Shown here one piece after another: positions 30,438 to 40,463 of a stretch of DNA of 49,487 bases. Origin of the DNA: Elusimicrobia bacterium LH_S2 (GTDB lineage Bacteria > CG03 > SLGR01 > JAGXOG01). Made by a program: the position numbers and the translations under genes. Positions within the stretch are counted from its first letter, which is position 1; every line of letters begins with the position of its first letter. Location: assembly GCA_023660015.1 (NCBI GenBank), contig JAGXOG010000004.1, forward strand, positions 1-49,487, in the 5' to 3' direction. The notes below the pieces were generated by a model, which saw only the letters and a list, made by a program, of their open reading frames with translations, made no database searches and was not told where the DNA came from.

Positions 30438-33272
30438 TTATCTGCCGCAGCAGTATTTATATTTTTTTCCGCTGCCGCACGGGCAGGGGTCGTTGCGCCC
30501 CACGTCTTTATCTACAGTATGCCTTTTTATTTTGTTTTTTCCAGACGTTTTCGAATCTCCCTGGGGCGAACCTGCCGGGCGGGAAGCAGGCTCTTTTACC
30601 GGAAGCTGGACTTCCGGTCGACGGGCTTTGCCGGCGCTCTCTTCTATCCTGGAATTAAGAATTTCGCCGGTGGCCCTGAAAATATAGGTTATAACTTCCC
30701 TTTTTATAGTATCCATAAGGCGGGTAAAAGCCTCAAAAGACGCTCTCTTATACTCAACGAGAGGGTCTTTCTGTGCGTATCCGCTGAAGGAGACCGACTC
30801 TTTTATCGAGTCAAGCGCATAAAGATGGTCTTTCCACCTGGAGTCGATAATCTGTATGAGTATCATCTTCTCCATGTTGGCGAATTCTTCCTCGCCGAAA
30901 TTGCTCTTTCTTTTCCTATACTGGGCAAGGATTTGTTCTTCGAGAAATTCCCTCAGCCCTTCCTGGCCGGAATGGTAATAATCATCGGATATTATCTCTG
31001 TTTTAAAACCTATGGAGTTTGAGAGCTCGGATTCAATAGATGCGGTGTTCCACTGCTCGGGGTGCTGCTTGGGAGTTATGTTTTCTTCCAGGACCATATC
31101 AACATAATCATCGATAAACCCTTCTATCTCATCTAAGACGCCCTCCCCTTTAAGTATTCTGCCGCGGTGAGTATATATTGACCGGCGCTGTTTATCCATT
31201 ACATTATCGTAATCTAAGAGCTGTTTTCTTATATCAAAATTCATCCCCTCCACACGCTTCTGGGCCCGGGATATGGACCGGGTAATCAGGGGGTGTTCAA
31301 TATTTTCTCCTTCTTCGAGGCCGCCGAGTTTGTCCATGACCGTTATAATCTTATCCGAGCCGAAAAGCCTCATTAAGTCATCTTCCAGGGATACAAAGAA
31401 TTTGGAAGAACCCGGGTCTCCCTGCCTTCCGGCGCGGCCCCGGAGCTGGTTATCTATTCGTCTTGATTCGTGGCGTTCCGACCCGATGACATAAAGTCCT
31501 CCGGCCTCTACAACTTCCTCGTGCTCCACATCGGTATCATTTCTGAATTTAAGGTAATGTTTTTTAAATTTTTCTTTAAGCTCTTTTTCCTCATCGTTTT
31601 TAGGCTCAATCTTTTCCGAAGCGATAACTATATCTTCATGGGACATATCTTCCCTTTCCATCTCCCTCTTTGCAAGAAACTCGGGATTACCGCCCAATAT
31701 TATATCTGTTCCCCTGCCCGCCATGTTGGTAGAGATAGTAACCGCCCCTTTCCTTCCCGCCTGGGCAACGATCTCGGCTTCTTTTTGGTGGTATTTAGCG
31801 TTTAAAACCGCATGTTTTATTCCCCTATTTTTGAGAAGATTAGCGATTTTTTCGCTGACATCTATGGACCTGGAACCAACAAGCACCGGCCGGCCTTTAT
31901 CCTGAAGTTCTTTTATCTTTTCTATTATTGCGTTATATTTTTCTCTGGGCGTCCTGTATATAGCGTCCGAATAACTATCTCTTTGTAGCTCACGGTTTGG
32001 CGGGATTTCAAATACATTAAGTTCATATATCTCATGAAACTCCGCTTGTTCGGTGATAGCGGTTCCTGTCATGCCCGAAAGTTTATCATAAAGGTTGAAA
32101 AAATTCTGAAAAGTAACAGTCGCCAGCGTCTGGTTCTCCCGTTTAAGGGAGAGATTCTCTTTTGATTCTATTGCCTGGTGGAGGCCGTCTGACCATCTCC
32201 TTCCCGGCATGAGCCGGCCGGTAAATTCATCTACTATTACTATCTCCCCGTTTTTTTTAACGTAATCTATATTTTCTTTAAAAAGATAATGGGCGCGCAT
32301 CGCCTGGTTTATGTGGTGGGCCCACTCCCCGGTTATGTCGTCAAATAGTTTTACTCCCAGCAGCTGTTCGCATTTATACATCCCCCTTTCGGTAAGATGT
32401 GTGTTTTTGCTCTTTTCGTCAATTATGGCGTCATGGTCTTTTTCCAGGACATCCCGGTAATCTCCTTTTCTTTCTTCCTCTTCAAATTTATGTTTTTCTG
32501 CTATCTCTTCTTCTTCGGTAAGGTATTTTATATCCAGTTTCGGTATAATTTTATCTACTGTATAATATTTCTTTGATGATTTTCCGGAGGGTCCGGATAT
32601 TATAAGAGGAGTTCGAGCTTCGTCTATCAGAACGCTGTCCACCTCGTCTATTATGGCGTAAGAAAGCTCTCCTTGCACCTGGTGCTCGGGGGATATAGCC
32701 ATATTATCCCTGAGATAGTCAAAACCTATTTCGTTGTTTGTTATATAAATAACGTCGCGCGCGTAAGCAACTTTCCTCTCTTTAGGGTCCATATCGCTCT
32801 GGATAAATCCTACCGTAAGCCCCAACCCTCTGTAAGCCGGGCTCATCCACTCCGCATCGCGACGGGCGAGATAATCATTTACGGTAACTACATGGGTTGC
32901 AGTTTCTGATATTGACTGAAGATATACGGGAAGGACAGCAACCAGCGTCTTGCCCTCCCCTGTAGCCATCTCGGCGATATTGCCTTCAAAAAGCACCTCC
33001 CCTCCTATGAGCTGAACATCAAAGTGCCGCATATTAACTTTTCTTCTACATACTTCCCGGGCGACGGCAAAAGCTTCGGCCATGAGCTCTCTTAAGGTTT
33101 CGCCATCTTTGTGCCGGTTGATAAACTCTTTTCGTTTTTCTTTAAGTTCTTCATCGGAGAGTTTCTCTGTCTCCGGCTCTAAAGCGTTGACCTTATTAAT
33201 TAATCCCTGGCACTCTTTGATTTTTCTTTCCGAAGGCGTTCCTATTAATTTGTTTATTATCCATTTGAACAT
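30438..33272 (-). CDS. secA: Preprotein translocase ATPase SecA
   Basis: A 944-residue SecA, the motor that pushes preproteins through SecYEG. Visible: Walker A MATGEGKTL, DEVDSVLIDEARTPL (DEAD-like motif), the preprotein crosslinking region, NMAGRGTDIILG, QLRGRAGRQGDPGSS (motif VI), and a C-terminal SEC-C zinc motif DPCPCGSGKKYKYCC. An acidic insertion (residues about 260-290, EEEEIAEKHKFEEEERK) is common in several phyla. It is intact and first in the secA-lnt-prfB operon. Confidence 0.97.
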   Translation of the reverse strand: MFKWIINKLIGTPSERKIKECQGLINKVNALEPETEKLSDEELKEKRKEFINRHKDGETLRELMAEAFAVAREVCRRKVNMRHFDVQLIGGEVLFEGNIAEMATGEGKTLVAVLPVYLQSISETATHVVTVNDYLARRDAEWMSPAYRGLGLTVGFIQSDMDPKERKVAYARDVIYITNNEIGFDYLRDNMAISPEHQVQGELSYAIIDEVDSVLIDEARTPLIISGPSGKSSKKYYTVDKIIPKLDIKYLTEEEEIAEKHKFEEEERKGDYRDVLEKDHDAIIDEKSKNTHLTERGMYKCEQLLGVKLFDDITGEWAHHINQAMRAHYLFKENIDYVKKNGEIVIVDEFTGRLMPGRRWSDGLHQAIESKENLSLKRENQTLATVTFQNFFNLYDKLSGMTGTAITEQAEFHEIYELNVFEIPPNRELQRDSYSDAIYRTPREKYNAIIEKIKELQDKGRPVLVGSRSIDVSEKIANLLKNRGIKHAVLNAKYHQKEAEIVAQAGRKGAVTISTNMAGRGTDIILGGNPEFLAKREMEREDMSHEDIVIASEKIEPKNDEEKELKEKFKKHYLKFRNDTDVEHEEVVEAGGLYVIGSERHESRRIDNQLRGRAGRQGDPGSSKFFVSLEDDLMRLFGSDKIITVMDKLGGLEEGENIEHPLITRSISRAQKRVEGMNFDIRKQLLDYDNVMDKQRRSIYTHRGRILKGEGVLDEIEGFIDDYVDMVLEENITPKQHPEQWNTASIESELSNSIGFKTEIISDDYYHSGQEGLREFLEEQILAQYRKRKSNFGEEEFANMEKMILIQIIDSRWKDHLYALDSIKESVSFSGYAQKDPLVEYKRASFEAFTRLMDTIKREVITYIFRATGEILNSRIEESAGKARRPEVQLPVKEPASRPAGSPQGDSKTSGKNKIKRHTVDKDVGRNDPCPCGSGKKYKYCCGR

Positions 33273-33330
33273 ATTATAGATTTTACTATATATATTTATT
33301 ATTTCAAATTAGGTTTAATAACGCAGTAAG

Positions 33331-33855
33331 TTAATCAGAAATAATCTTAAAGGTAAGATGGGATTTTTCCCCGGATTTATTTGATTTTCTGTATTCCCGG
33401 TAAAACTTCATAACTTTAAAAACGAATTTTTTAGTTTCTAAATACGGGGGTATCGCCCCGTAACGCGAAACGGCAGACGGCCCGGCATTATAAGCGGCCA
33501 CGGCAAGCAGAATATTGTTTTCAAACCGCTTAAGCAAGTGGCTGAGATATTTTATCCCTCCTTTAAGATTCTGGACGGGATTATTTATATCTTTAACTCC
33601 CAGAAGTTCCGCGGTCTCCGGCATAAGCTGCATGAATCCTACCGCCCCTTCGGGAGATACTACATATCTAAAACCTGATTCCGCTTTTATAATACTTCTT
33701 ACCAGTTCCGGGGATACTGAATGCTTTTCAGAAAGGTTCTCAACCCAATGGTCATATTCCCAGTCCCATGAGTCCGCGGCAAGGTTCTTGGGCGCCACGC
33801 TGAGAAGAACAACAAGACAGACTAATTTTAATAATGTATATTTATACAATATCAT
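33331..33855 (-). CDS. Exported lytic transglycosylase (SLT domain)
   Basis: A 174-residue protein with an N-terminal signal peptide (LVCLVVLLSVAPKNLAA, cleavage near residue 27) and one SLT domain. The catalytic Glu59 lies in IIKAESGF, followed by GAVGFMQLMPETA, NLKGGIKYLSHLL and AVAAYNAGPSAV. It cleaves peptidoglycan in the periplasm. Single-domain SLT enzymes of this size often serve secretion systems. It has no clear ribosome site; the predicted promoter puts the transcript start only a few bases before the ATG. Confidence 0.9.
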   Translation of the reverse strand: MILYKYTLLKLVCLVVLLSVAPKNLAADSWDWEYDHWVENLSEKHSVSPELVRSIIKAESGFRYVVSPEGAVGFMQLMPETAELLGVKDINNPVQNLKGGIKYLSHLLKRFENNILLAVAAYNAGPSAVSRYGAIPPYLETKKFVFKVMKFYREYRKSNKSGEKSHLTFKIISD

Positions 33856-33869
33856 ATTCTATAATGATA

Positions 33870-33899
33870 ATATTACAACATTTCTTAACGGTAAGTCAA
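33870..33899 (-). promoter_or_regulatory. Possible promoter of the lytic transglycosylase
   Basis: TTGACT (33899-33894), 18-base spacer, TAATAT (33875-33870), reading to minus. It would give a very short leader. Confidence 0.4.
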
Positions 33900-33950
33900 A
33901 TTTTAATAACCAGATAAATTTTATATAATAATTGCAATTATCGGAAATCC

Positions 33951-33979
33951 TTGACAAACAAAAAAATAATTTCTATAAT
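33951..33979 (+). promoter_or_regulatory. Consensus sigma-70 promoter of the surface-protein operon
   Basis: TTGACA at 33951-33956 and TATAAT at 33974-33979 with exactly 17 bases between: a perfect consensus. The leader of about 75 bases ends in AGGAGGT before ATG 34061, so expression is probably strong and constitutive. Confidence 0.88.
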
Positions 33980-34060
33980 TAAATTTAGAATTTTGTTTTT
34001 GTAAAAAATAATAACAATTGTTTTAAAAGTTTGTAATACCTTTTTAGGAGGTCTTTAAAA

Positions 34061-37000
34061 ATGAAGAAAATAATATCTCTAATTCTTTTGGCAGCCGCTG
34101 TTGTTGTTCCCGCCCATGCATTTAATGTTGAAGTAACAAATATGGTTGGTATCCCAGCCGGTTCTACTTCGAGTATTGTTTTACCTGAAGTAATAAAAGC
34201 AAATTCTAATTGGCGCCCTCTCTTTAAAGTTGTATTTTCAAGTGACGACCTTTCGGAAACTTACGATTTTCAACAAGCGACAATAACATTAGCAGATCAA
34301 AACCCAAATAATTTCGACCCTTCCATAGATTTAAATGATACTCCCATAAAAATTTTTAACGATAATAATTCCGGAGAGTTGGACGATCAAATTTGGGATG
34401 AAGCCAATTCAGAAGACGACACTTCTGCATCCGTAATTTTAAGTATAACCGGATCTACATCCTACTATTTTAGACTAAATTTAGACAATTCTAAGGCAAT
34501 AGATACCAGTGACAGAGATTATACTTTTTATTTTTGTATTAAAACCAGTGACCAAATTGTAAATGATGATGCTTTTAATGTAAAGTGGACTAAAGTCGGT
34601 GACCTTGTTTTCACTCTTGAATCTAAAAGTGACATCCAAAATTTAGATTATTATACCATAACCGGAAATACTGCTGACAACACTGATACCTTAACTGCCG
34701 ACACTGTAGCCCCGGTTATAGATGTAGCTTCCTATAATCCCGATGCCGATGACGGGACAACTTCTTCTGTGGAAAACCAGGATACTAACAATGTTTATAA
34801 AGTAAGTAATACAAGTAATACAATAGATATCTATTTTGATCTCGGTGAACAGACTGCCACATTAGATCCGGGGGATGACTATGTTATAGAGAAACTCGTT
34901 CGGGTTAGCTCCCCGGCAATATTAGGTTCCGCCGGCAGCGCGACCAAAACTTTTACCGACTTGGAAACGAACGAATGGGAGCTTGAGTATACTATAAACA
35001 GCTCAACAATAAACCAGAATACCGACGGGACCAACCCGATAGCTTTCCCAATAAGAGTCAGGGATGCCGCAGGCAACTGGTCATCCGTTGATTCAAGTTT
35101 TGAAATTTACATAGACAGCAAAACTCCCGATGCCACTGTCATAAATTCTCCCGCAACGGACGTCTGGATATCAACGGTATCCCCAAAAGTTGAATGGGCA
35201 GAAACTACGGAAGCTCATTTTACTGAATATGGTTATCGTATGGTTGTAGCTACCAGTTCAGATTTTGCAGGCAACCGGAACCGGAAAAATTTCGCTACAA
35301 CAAAAGTAAAGTCATCTCTTCCTGATAATGGTCCAAGCAACTGGGATCTTTATAATCTAGGAGCGCTTATAAGCGGCAAAAATTACTATATAGGTATTGG
35401 GGTTAAGGATGATGCCGAGCATATAACAGAAACCAACTCACTTATTTCAGAAGCCATAAAGATTAACTATGACCGCCAGGTACCTAATGTTGACTGGGAT
35501 ACATTTGCTGCAGGGACAACAAGCACGGGCACCGCAACGCCTTCGGTCACAGCATACCTGGGCGACTACAAACTGAGCGGAGTTAATATCACCACAATTG
35601 TAATGAAATTAGAAGACAATAACGGAGTTAAAAGGGTCATATCTACAAGCTCATATACATCAAGTTACGATGCCGGTACGGATTCATATACTGTTACCTA
35701 TACCCCTCCGGCAGCACTTGATGACGGGAAATATCGTCTCAGCATAAATGTAGCCGATGAAGTTTCTAACTATTCGGGAGAAACCTCGGGAGGCTGGTTT
35801 CGGATAGATACTGAATCTCCCATTTTAGTTGATTCGGATAACGACGGCACAACCGATTTAAAAGAAAAAGCCGACGGGACCGACTGGCTCGATGCGACAG
35901 ACGGCGCCAGTATGAATAACTGGCCGATTATCGGGCAGAAGGTAAATTACGCTGCCCTGGTTGCGGGCAACAACAGCAAGTTAAATATCTGGACAGACGA
36001 CCCCACCCAGAACGACAGTAGTTCGTCAATTGACCTGGACAAATCTACTGTCACGGTAACCTTAAACGGAACTACCTATATCTACGGAGCAAACGATGCA
36101 CCGTATCCCAAGCAGGACGAGGGTTCCCCATCAGGAACCGGTTATAACTCTTCTTCTTTTACTGTCCAACTTCCCAAAGCTCTTAAAAAAGACGGAAGTG
36201 ACGACGGAACTCTTACTATAACTATTGATGCCGAAGATAATGTCGGCAACAAGAGCGCAACCATAACCAGAACTTTTATCTATGATAATACCGCACCTTC
36301 AATAGTAGCGGTATCCACCCCTGCTTTAGCAACTAATGTTGAGAATGTTACACTATCGGTAGATGCAACAGACGACAACGGTATATCGGCAAAAACAGAT
36401 GCGGTTAAACTTATAGTTGTAAATGAAAGTATTAATTCTCTATCAAAATCCACCTCTACTGATAGCAGGTATTATATGACTATCACCCTCTCGGCCGGAA
36501 CCTATGATTATTATTTCACAGCCGAAGATTATGCTGGCAACATTTCCACTTACCCTGCCGGAGCTGATTCAAGTCCCGACCAGGCACTTTCCATTACGGT
36601 GACAGACGGTAAGGGCCCCTGGGCGGTAATCGGTAACGACACAGGCGGAGCCGGCGATTCGCAGACGGGTGAGCCGGATTCATATATAAAGACACTTGTA
36701 GGAGTAAATACCTCGGGGATAACAACTAAATACAATTATGCCAGCACACCTTCAGTTGATGATATCCCCAACGTATATTCGGCCTCGAATAATATCCTTC
36801 AGGCAACGCTTGAAGACGACGCTGCAAACGCAACATTCCAGTATAAAGCGTCTTCCGATACCTCATGGACAGATTTAACTACATCAGAAAGTAGTCTCAG
36901 CCAGGTATATCAGGCCACCTGGAACACTACCGGGCTTGCCGCAGACGCTACTTATGAGATAAGAATAAAATCTGAAGACAATAAAGAAAATTTATCTACG

Positions 37001-40000
37001 CCTTCCTCGGTTAATTCGCCGGGCTGGGTCCAGGTAAGACTTAAAGCACCCCTCGGTCCCAAAGCAAAGATAGATACTGCACAGAATGACGAGATAGTCG
37101 GAGACGGCCAGTCCGTAAGAAAATACGCCCTGCTTACCGCCTCCGCCCCGGGTGCTACCGGGAATGTCGATGTTTCGTCAGTAACCTTTCAGTACAAGTC
37201 ATCGTCCGGAGGTTCCTGGACGGATATAGTAATTGATAACGATCCTTCGAGTGTCGATAAGACGGAAATAACATTCAGGTTTGACCTTTCAGACCTGCCG
37301 TCATATATCCAGGCCAATACTCTGACGCTGGATACTTCAACTATTGAATCTGTAGAATTTAATTGCACAACTGACAATACTTATGACAGGGAAATGGTTA
37401 AATCAGGCAATGGCTGGGAAGAGACATTATCTTTCCCACCCGGAACTTATGACTATCAGTTCTCAGTAACTTATACCGACGGTTCGTCAGACAGTTTTCG
37501 GGATATAAACGAACAGGATAATGACGGAGGCACCGACTCAAGAATAATCATAGACGAATATACTGCGCTATGGGATGTAACTGGCTTAAACGACGGTTCC
37601 TACCAGGTAAGAGCGGTAGCAAAAGATTCAAGAGGCGTAGCCGACAGCACCCCCGAGCATATAACAATGAAAGTAGATAAAACCGCCCCGGCTTCGGTTG
37701 CAATTACTCAGCCAACGGCGTCTGAAAACAGATTACAGTCCGGTGCAGCGACTACGCTCACCGCTGAAGTCGGAGGTTCAGACACCACAGAAGGCGTCTT
37801 CTTTCTCTATACAAAAGAGAACGGTAAGATATTAAGAAGAATAGCAGCCGAAGATACTTCAAATGCAGACGGATGGAACCAGAGCTGGTCGCCGGGCGAC
37901 TCACTGAAAAACGATGCCAACTGGAAGATAGAGGCATACGCCTATGACGAGAGTGGAAATATAGTTTCTTCCGGGATGCTGGATGTTGTAATAGATGCCA
38001 CCGACCCGGAAATCGCCAGCTTTTCTATCAACAAGACCACAGACACAGAACTTGACCTAAATTACGGAACATCATACAGCTGGACAGTAACTACTCTTGA
38101 TGCGGATATTGAAGAGCTTATATTGGACGATGCGGGCATCGGCGTAGAATACAGCTGGAATCCGGGAGACAATATAAATACCTATACAGGTTCGGGCACT
38201 GCCGGAGACCCGTATAAATTCACCGGAACATTGCGGCCGGGAATTGATCTCAACGAAGATAACCAATCTGATACGATAACGGTGATTTTAACTGACCAAT
38301 CCGGCAGAACCGACGCAAAAAATATAGTTGTTGACCTTAAGGACATAACCCCGTCAGAAGCTACGATAAAAAGCATTGACGGCTTTGACATAAGAGCCGG
38401 AGAAAAGATTACAACTTCCGACAGGTTCATAACAGTTGAAACAAATCTGGATGTAGATGACGACGGTATATTAAAATATCAGTACCGTCCTTCAGGCGGT
38501 TCATGGGCAACCTGGGCAACTGATAGTTCTCCGGATGACGGAGACAGTAAAATATTGCCGCCGGAACCAAATAACGGCATAATTCTTTCCGACGGCGATT
38601 ACGATTTGAGAATACTCTGCATAGACGACGACGGCAATGGGGACCCAACGCCTGCGGAAGTCACCATAACCGTGGACAGCTCCCTGCCGGACATAAAACC
38701 GGCAAGTATTATCTCAACTAACTATAATGTGAATGCCGGAACGCTTGGCGCTGTTGAATATGATGAAATAGTTGACCGGGTATTATTTGAATATCGCTTA
38801 TCCGGCGAAACTACTTGGAATACATTAGATACTGACACCGTTGTAGATACTAATTACGGGAATGCCGGAGCTGAATGGTCGAGGTCTGCCGCGGCGTTCG
38901 CCGCAGGAACTTATGAAGTCCGGGCCATCGCAGAGGATACCGGATATCCGGCAGCGGCTAATGACTCTGATACCCCGGTATCAACGCTTCTGATTAAACA
39001 GGATGCGGCCGGTAAAAAAATTTACCAGTTAAATCCGGAAACCGCTCTCAGCCTTTCGCTTGGTAACCCGTCATTTAGTTCAACCGACGCGGGTACGGAA
39101 AACACATTAACTGCTGTTGTCGGAGTAAATTCTTCACAGAACCTCTCTGACGTATCGGCAAGAATGGTAATGAAAGACGGTGCTGGTAATATTGACAGGT
39201 ATCTGACTATATCCGGTTCCAGCGGGTCTTATTGGGCTTCAGCGGACCTCTCCGACATTGTATTAAGCGGAGGAGCAGGAAGAATAGTTGTAAACGCCAC
39301 AGACGCCTCCGGAGATATCATAACTTCGCAGGTTCCGTTTGCGGTTGCTGCTTCTGGTAATAGCCCGGTGCCAACAGCCGGAAGAGTTACAACCGCATGG
39401 ACTGATACACTTGAACATAACAGCGCTATGGCGCTGTTGCCTTCCGCAAAACCTGTTACACCGGCTTCACAGAGTTCTTTAATATCTGCAGTCGGAGAGC
39501 CCTGGGATTTCATCCTCTCGGACCCAAACGCTTTTGAAGAAAGAGACCCCGACGGTAACGAGATACCTACACTCTGTAATATAACTTTTACATACAGCGA
39601 TAATGAACTTGGCGCTGTAGATGAAAGCAAGCTTGGAATAGCCTACTGGGACGCTGAAAATAGCAAGTGGTCTTCTAAAGGCATAACGAACGTTACCAGG
39701 GACTTGGTAAATAATTCTGTTACCTTTAACACCGACCATTTCTCTGAATTTACGCTTGCGGCGATAAATACTGAACCTGAATCTACTTTTAACTCGCCGG
39801 CTGAAGACGGTACTGCTTCCGGAAACCCGCTTATTGATATAGATATAGATGACGGGTTTTCCGCCATACGTTCGGTAAAGATAGCCGTTGACGGCACCGA
39901 CCAGACGGCATGGTTTAATGCCATCACCTACAGGGACGGCATAGATAATGACGGCAACGGGCTGATTGATGAAGATACTATAAATGCCGGCGGAACAGCA

Positions 40001-40447
40001 GAGACACCGCTTAACCAATCCGGCAAAACCGGGGCTAAATACAAGGTTAAGGCCCCCCTACAGTTATCCGAAGGCGAACATACCATAACTCTTACCGCAA
40101 CAAATGAACAGGGAGTCTCTTGCTCAAAATCAATTACTTTCTCCGCGACGTCGGCGGTGGAGATAAGAAATCCTATAAGTTGTCCTAACCCGTTTAATCC
40201 GAACAACGGCGTAGCCCATATTGAGTGGGAAGGGGCTTCGGATTCCGAATTTACCATAAAAGTATTTGATTTTTCGGGAAGGGAAGTATATTCAGAGAAC
40301 ATTGGTTCAAATATAACATTAACCGAGTGGAACGGCCGGGACGACAGCGGCAACTTGCTTGCCAACGGCGTATATTTTATGAAAATAATAGCCGACGACG
40401 GCGATAAAAAAGATACTGAAACATTGAAAATAGCGATACTCAGGTAA
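34061..40447 (+). CDS. Giant exported surface protein with Ig-like domains and FlgD-like C-terminus
   Basis: 2128 residues. It has an N-terminal signal peptide (MKKIISLILLAAAVVVPAHA). The body is a chain of beta-sandwich repeats of roughly 90-110 residues, each beginning near a VDxTAP/IDxTDP-type linker (for example VDKTAPASV, IDATDPEIA, VDSSLPDIK, DNTAPSIVA). Two Asp-rich calcium-like motifs occur, DSDNDGTTD (about 589) and DNDGNGLIDED (about 1960). The last 90 residues (from NPISCPNPFNPNNG, about 2036) form a FlgD-Ig / type IX-like sorting domain (GREVYS, WNGRDDSGN, ANGVYFMKI). It is probably anchored or secreted at the outer membrane. The PorV-like gene follows in the same operon. Confidence 0.9.
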   Translation: MKKIISLILLAAAVVVPAHAFNVEVTNMVGIPAGSTSSIVLPEVIKANSNWRPLFKVVFSSDDLSETYDFQQATITLADQNPNNFDPSIDLNDTPIKIFNDNNSGELDDQIWDEANSEDDTSASVILSITGSTSYYFRLNLDNSKAIDTSDRDYTFYFCIKTSDQIVNDDAFNVKWTKVGDLVFTLESKSDIQNLDYYTITGNTADNTDTLTADTVAPVIDVASYNPDADDGTTSSVENQDTNNVYKVSNTSNTIDIYFDLGEQTATLDPGDDYVIEKLVRVSSPAILGSAGSATKTFTDLETNEWELEYTINSSTINQNTDGTNPIAFPIRVRDAAGNWSSVDSSFEIYIDSKTPDATVINSPATDVWISTVSPKVEWAETTEAHFTEYGYRMVVATSSDFAGNRNRKNFATTKVKSSLPDNGPSNWDLYNLGALISGKNYYIGIGVKDDAEHITETNSLISEAIKINYDRQVPNVDWDTFAAGTTSTGTATPSVTAYLGDYKLSGVNITTIVMKLEDNNGVKRVISTSSYTSSYDAGTDSYTVTYTPPAALDDGKYRLSINVADEVSNYSGETSGGWFRIDTESPILVDSDNDGTTDLKEKADGTDWLDATDGASMNNWPIIGQKVNYAALVAGNNSKLNIWTDDPTQNDSSSSIDLDKSTVTVTLNGTTYIYGANDAPYPKQDEGSPSGTGYNSSSFTVQLPKALKKDGSDDGTLTITIDAEDNVGNKSATITRTFIYDNTAPSIVAVSTPALATNVENVTLSVDATDDNGISAKTDAVKLIVVNESINSLSKSTSTDSRYYMTITLSAGTYDYYFTAEDYAGNISTYPAGADSSPDQALSITVTDGKGPWAVIGNDTGGAGDSQTGEPDSYIKTLVGVNTSGITTKYNYASTPSVDDIPNVYSASNNILQATLEDDAANATFQYKASSDTSWTDLTTSESSLSQVYQATWNTTGLAADATYEIRIKSEDNKENLSTPSSVNSPGWVQVRLKAPLGPKAKIDTAQNDEIVGDGQSVRKYALLTASAPGATGNVDVSSVTFQYKSSSGGSWTDIVIDNDPSSVDKTEITFRFDLSDLPSYIQANTLTLDTSTIESVEFNCTTDNTYDREMVKSGNGWEETLSFPPGTYDYQFSVTYTDGSSDSFRDINEQDNDGGTDSRIIIDEYTALWDVTGLNDGSYQVRAVAKDSRGVADSTPEHITMKVDKTAPASVAITQPTASENRLQSGAATTLTAEVGGSDTTEGVFFLYTKENGKILRRIAAEDTSNADGWNQSWSPGDSLKNDANWKIEAYAYDESGNIVSSGMLDVVIDATDPEIASFSINKTTDTELDLNYGTSYSWTVTTLDADIEELILDDAGIGVEYSWNPGDNINTYTGSGTAGDPYKFTGTLRPGIDLNEDNQSDTITVILTDQSGRTDAKNIVVDLKDITPSEATIKSIDGFDIRAGEKITTSDRFITVETNLDVDDDGILKYQYRPSGGSWATWATDSSPDDGDSKILPPEPNNGIILSDGDYDLRILCIDDDGNGDPTPAEVTITVDSSLPDIKPASIISTNYNVNAGTLGAVEYDEIVDRVLFEYRLSGETTWNTLDTDTVVDTNYGNAGAEWSRSAAAFAAGTYEVRAIAEDTGYPAAANDSDTPVSTLLIKQDAAGKKIYQLNPETALSLSLGNPSFSSTDAGTENTLTAVVGVNSSQNLSDVSARMVMKDGAGNIDRYLTISGSSGSYWASADLSDIVLSGGAGRIVVNATDASGDIITSQVPFAVAASGNSPVPTAGRVTTAWTDTLEHNSAMALLPSAKPVTPASQSSLISAVGEPWDFILSDPNAFEERDPDGNEIPTLCNITFTYSDNELGAVDESKLGIAYWDAENSKWSSKGITNVTRDLVNNSVTFNTDHFSEFTLAAINTEPESTFNSPAEDGTASGNPLIDIDIDDGFSAIRSVKIAVDGTDQTAWFNAITYRDGIDNDGNGLIDEDTINAGGTAETPLNQSGKTGAKYKVKAPLQLSEGEHTITLTATNEQGVSCSKSITFSATSAVEIRNPISCPNPFNPNNGVAHIEWEGASDSEFTIKVFDFSGREVYSENIGSNITLTEWNGRDDSGNLLANGVYFMKIIADDGDKKDTETLKIAILR

Positions 40448-40463
40448 CCAGGAGGATTTAAAA